Below the pieces are notes generated by a model. That model ran no database searches, was not told where the DNA came from, and saw nothing but the letters and a program-made list of their open reading frames with translations. This document shows positions 61,381-64,000 of a DNA stretch of 64,000 nucleotides, piece after piece. The stretch comes from Erythrobacter donghaensis (GTDB lineage: Bacteria; Pseudomonadota; Alphaproteobacteria; Sphingomonadales; Sphingomonadaceae): positions 248,001 through 312,000 of the forward strand of contig NZ_MUYG01000009.1 in the NCBI RefSeq assembly GCF_002155425.1, in the 5' to 3' direction. Made by a program: the position numbers and the translations under genes. Numbering within the stretch: position 1 is the stretch's first letter; every line of letters starts with the position of its first letter.

Positions 61381-62930
61381 GCAGCAAATTCCTTGTTGAG
61401 TTCGGCAGCCAACGCGCTGCGATCAATTTTGCCGTTTGGATTGATCGGCATCATCACGCGCCAGTGGATCATCTGCGGCTGCATGAAATTGGGCAAGTCC
61501 CGCTGGAGCTGCTTCACCAGACCCTCGCGCCCCGCCTCGTCACCGCGCACCACCAGATGCACCGCCTGCCCCAACCGCGCATGGGGTACACCGAGCGCGA
61601 CAGCCTCGGCCACAAGACCGGTGCCGAGTGCCGCCTCCTCGATTTCCTGCGGGCTGATGCGGTTGCCGGCGCTCTTGATCATCGCATCCCGGCGACCGGC
61701 GAAATAGAGCAGCCCATCCGCATCACGCCGCACCCGATCCCCCGACCATACCGCCATCCCGCCATAGGTTGAGGCCGCAGGCGCAGGCCTGAACCGCTCG
61801 GCGGTCCGCTCCGGGGCCTGCCAATAGCCCTGCGCCACCAGCGGCCCGCAATGGACGAGCTCGCCTTCCTCACCGTTGGCAGCAACCTCGCCCGCATCGT
61901 TGATGACGAGAATCTCTGCGAAGGGGATCGCCTTACCCATTGAAGTCGGGTGCGAATCGACCAGCGCCGGGTCGAGAAAGGTCGAGCGGAACGCCTCGGT
62001 CAGCCCATACATCGGAAACAGTCGCGCATCGGGAAACAGGCCTCGCAAGGACCGCACCAGTTCCACCGTCAACGCACCCCCGCTGTTGGTGAGCCGTCTG
62101 AACGTCGCGCGCGCCTCATCCGGCCAGTCGATCTCGGTCAATTGCACCCATAGCGGCGGCACCGCGGCGAGCGTGGTCACGCCGTGCTTCGCGCAGGCCT
62201 TGGCCACATCCTTGGGGAAGAGGAAATCGAGCGGCACCACGCTCCCGCCCGCATACCAGGTGGAAAGCAGCTGGTTCTGCCCGTAATCGAATGACAGCGG
62301 CAGCACCGCCAGCGTCACATCGTCTTTGGCGAGCCCGAGGTAATGCGCGACACTTACCGCACCCAGCCAAAGGTTGGCATGGCTCAGCATCACCCCTTTC
62401 GGCCTGCCGGTCGAACCAGAGGTATAGATGATCGCGGCCAGTTCTGAAGGGTCAGCCGCAGACGGAGGCAGTTCCAGCCCCGCCCCCTCGGCCGCCGCCA
62501 GCGCCTCGGCCTCGCCCAGCGCCGCGCAGCCGGCGGACAGATCGCCCGGTTCCAGCGAGGCAAGCCGCGATCCCGTGCCGATAAGCAGTCGCGCACCGCT
62601 GTCGGCGAGGATATGCGCCGCCTGCGCGCGCTTGAGCAGCGGATTGATCGGCACATGCACCAGCCCGGCGCGCGCCGCTGCCAGTGGCAACAGGCAGGTG
62701 AGTTCACCCTTCGCCGCCCAGCTCGCCACCCGCGCGCCCTTCTCGGGCACCATCCGCGCCAGCCACCCGGCAAGGCGCGCAACACGCAACCTTAACTGCT
62801 TGTGGTTAAGCGTGCCCTCGCGCAGCACCAGCGCCGGAGCCTCCCCAAGCCCCGCCGCCACCGCCCGTTCGGCGAGATGGTCGAGCGGCTGCGGGGCGGG
62901 ATCGGGCAGGTGCGGCATGGTCGGGAGCAT
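61377..62930 (-). CDS. XrtA-associated acyl-CoA ligase (AMP-forming)
   Basis: 517 residues, adenylate-forming family. P-loop-like motif YTSGSTGRPKGVMLSH, YGLTEAFRSTF, and the C-terminal NPNGKIDR with the catalytic Lys. It activates a carboxylic acid as an adenylate for transfer to CoA or a carrier protein; no carrier gene is seen here. ATG 62930 lies only 8 bp from the start of the divergent GNAT gene; an ATG at 62918 is an alternative. Confidence 0.9.
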   Translation of the reverse strand: MLPTMPHLPDPAPQPLDHLAERAVAAGLGEAPALVLREGTLNHKQLRLRVARLAGWLARMVPEKGARVASWAAKGELTCLLPLAAARAGLVHVPINPLLKRAQAAHILADSGARLLIGTGSRLASLEPGDLSAGCAALGEAEALAAAEGAGLELPPSAADPSELAAIIYTSGSTGRPKGVMLSHANLWLGAVSVAHYLGLAKDDVTLAVLPLSFDYGQNQLLSTWYAGGSVVPLDFLFPKDVAKACAKHGVTTLAAVPPLWVQLTEIDWPDEARATFRRLTNSGGALTVELVRSLRGLFPDARLFPMYGLTEAFRSTFLDPALVDSHPTSMGKAIPFAEILVINDAGEVAANGEEGELVHCGPLVAQGYWQAPERTAERFRPAPAASTYGGMAVWSGDRVRRDADGLLYFAGRRDAMIKSAGNRISPQEIEEAALGTGLVAEAVALGVPHARLGQAVHLVVRGDEAGREGLVKQLQRDLPNFMQPQMIHWRVMMPINPNGKIDRSALAAELNKEFAA

Positions 62931-62938
62931 TCTTTCAC

Positions 62939-63913
62939 GTGATCGAAACGCGGTATCACGATAGCGTTAAGGTCTTGCAAGCGCTCTCTGCCCCCGCAGA
63001 TGCCGCGCCGTTCGATCGTGCGGAGTGGTTTGCGCTGCTGGCCGAGACCGGTCTTGCCCCGATGATCGCGGTCGCGGGCGAGGGTTCCGAGGTCGCCGCG
63101 CTTGCCCTGACCGAAAATGCGGGGCGGATCACACCCTTGCGCAACTGGTACAGCTTCACCTGGCGGGCGCTGGCTCCGGCGGGCGCTGTGGGCGACCGGC
63201 TGCTGGAGGCGATCGCACGCCAGCTCAAATCGCGCGGCTGGCGGGTGACACTCGAACCCGTGCCGGGCGAGGATGGATCGGCCGAAAGGCTTGCCCGCGC
63301 CTTCCGCGTCGCCGGCTGGCAGGTGGCGGTCGAGCCCTGCGATATCAATCACATCCTCCCCGTGCAGGGCCGCAGCTTCGCCGAATATTGGGAGACCCGC
63401 CCCGGCCCCTTGCGCACCACGCTGAAGCGCAAGGCGAAGAAGGTCGATGTCGAGGTGCTGACACATTTCGACGCTCAGGTCTGGGCCGATTACGAGGCGA
63501 TCTACGCCGCCAGCTGGAAGCCTGCCGAGGATCAGCCTGCAATGCTGCGCGCCTTTGCCGAGGCCGAGGGGGCGGCGGGCCGCCTGCGGCTGGGCATCGC
63601 CCGGGCCGAGGATGTAGCGGTGGCCGCACAATGCTGGACGGTCGAAAATTCAATCGCCTATATCCACAAGCTCGCGCATCTTGAGAGCCACAAGCCGCTG
63701 TCGGCAGGCACCACGCTTACCGCTGCCCTGTTCCGCCATGTTATCGACATCGACAAGGTCGCGCTCGTCGACTTCGGCACCGGGGATCAAAGCTACAAGG
63801 CTGACTGGATGGAGGAGGTGCGCCCGCGGTTCCGCATCGATTGTCTCGACCCGGCAAACCCGCGCAGCTGGATGCCGCTGGCCAAGCGGCTGGTCCGGCG
63901 CGGCGCTCCCTGA
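62939..63913 (+). CDS. GNAT-family acyltransferase (CelD/FemAB-like) linked to the XrtA locus
   Basis: 324 residues from GTG 62939 (MIETRYHDSVKVLQALS). Middle and C-terminal parts (FAEYWETRPGPLRTTLKRKA, WKPAEDQPAMLRAFAEAEG, LGIARAEDVAVAAQCW, HKLAHLESHKPLSAGTTLT, VDFGTGDQSYKADWM) match the acetyltransferase_6/GNAT pattern of polysaccharide biosynthesis proteins. Divergent from the acyl-CoA ligase with 8 bp between start codons. The downstream 87 nt to the window edge show no clear gene. Confidence 0.82.
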   Translation: MIETRYHDSVKVLQALSAPADAAPFDRAEWFALLAETGLAPMIAVAGEGSEVAALALTENAGRITPLRNWYSFTWRALAPAGAVGDRLLEAIARQLKSRGWRVTLEPVPGEDGSAERLARAFRVAGWQVAVEPCDINHILPVQGRSFAEYWETRPGPLRTTLKRKAKKVDVEVLTHFDAQVWADYEAIYAASWKPAEDQPAMLRAFAEAEGAAGRLRLGIARAEDVAVAAQCWTVENSIAYIHKLAHLESHKPLSAGTTLTAALFRHVIDIDKVALVDFGTGDQSYKADWMEEVRPRFRIDCLDPANPRSWMPLAKRLVRRGAP

Positions 63914-64000
63914 ACGCCCCCCTATCGGTTGCAATGCTTGCACCCGGCCCCGCGCATGGCTAAGCCCCGCCGCCACAGCCTGTCACAGGGATTTGGGCAC

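Noticed and set aside
63956..64000. ATG followed by 15 open codons at the right edge
   Set aside because: Too short to judge; it might begin the next gene but has no convincing ribosome site or recognisable sequence.
1..64000. tRNA, rRNA, CRISPR, IS element, integrase or prophage
   Set aside because: I looked in the intergenic spaces and saw no cloverleaf, rRNA core sequence, regularly spaced repeats or transposase/integrase motifs; gaps are short and mostly explained.

Overview
This 64 kb window is high-GC chromosomal DNA that reads as an alphaproteobacterium of the Sphingomonadales, most likely Erythrobacteraceae (Erythrobacter/Porphyrobacter-like). The evidence is the nuo-birA-coaX-rnj-DUF1467 order, the rne-amidase-mrcA-peroxiredoxin-prfB block, an alphaproteobacterial RNase E with a charged insertion, and an exosortase A (XrtA) exopolysaccharide locus. 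I see no rRNA, tRNA, CRISPR array, IS element or prophage.

Layout. (1) 1-5 kb: poorly characterised genes: a truncated helical protein, a nucleotidyltransferase-like/membrane hybrid, an Hpt-like protein with Met where the phospho-accepting His should be, and a divergent membrane-anchored coiled-coil protein. (2) 5-25.6 kb: one long minus-strand operon, transcribed right to left: nuoA to nuoN (respiratory complex I), then birA (TTG start overlapping the nuoN stop), coaX, rnj and a DUF1467 protein. Between nuoD and nuoJ almost every junction carries an extra reading frame, mostly small membrane or secreted proteins that overlap their neighbours by 1-11 nt. Several are more AT-rich than the nuo genes. 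This is the most unusual structure in the window. (3) 25.7-33 kb: metabolic genes: aldehyde dehydrogenase, thiolase, SH3 protein, 2-hydroxyacid dehydrogenase, YkgJ-type cysteine cluster protein, an AT-rich orphan gene and a nitronate monooxygenase-like protein. A 36-codon relic of the hydroxyacid dehydrogenase C-terminus lies about 620 bp beyond the intact gene. (4) 33-45 kb: core cell functions: an exported lipoprotein-like methyltransferase, release factor 2, peroxiredoxin, penicillin-binding protein 1A, murein amidase, RNase E with a long 5' leader, a Sel1-repeat protein, a second methyltransferase and an SDR oxidoreductase. (5) 45.4-47.8 kb: sdhB, a PaaI-type thioesterase and zapE as one plus-strand operon, without sdhCDA next to it. 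(6) 47.8-64 kb: the XrtA/PEP-CTERM exopolysaccharide locus, a tight minus-strand run of ten genes (export lipoprotein, chain-length protein, tyrosine kinase, outer-membrane barrel, ATPase, deacetylase, FemAB, glycosyltransferase, exosortase, amidotransferase), preceded by a PLP decarboxylase and an acyl-CoA ligase, with a divergent GNAT gene.

How the genes work together: the nuo cluster builds the proton-pumping NADH dehydrogenase. sdhB supplies part of complex II. The XrtA locus makes and exports a polysaccharide, and its exosortase should anchor PEP-CTERM proteins. mrcA and the amidase build and remodel peptidoglycan.
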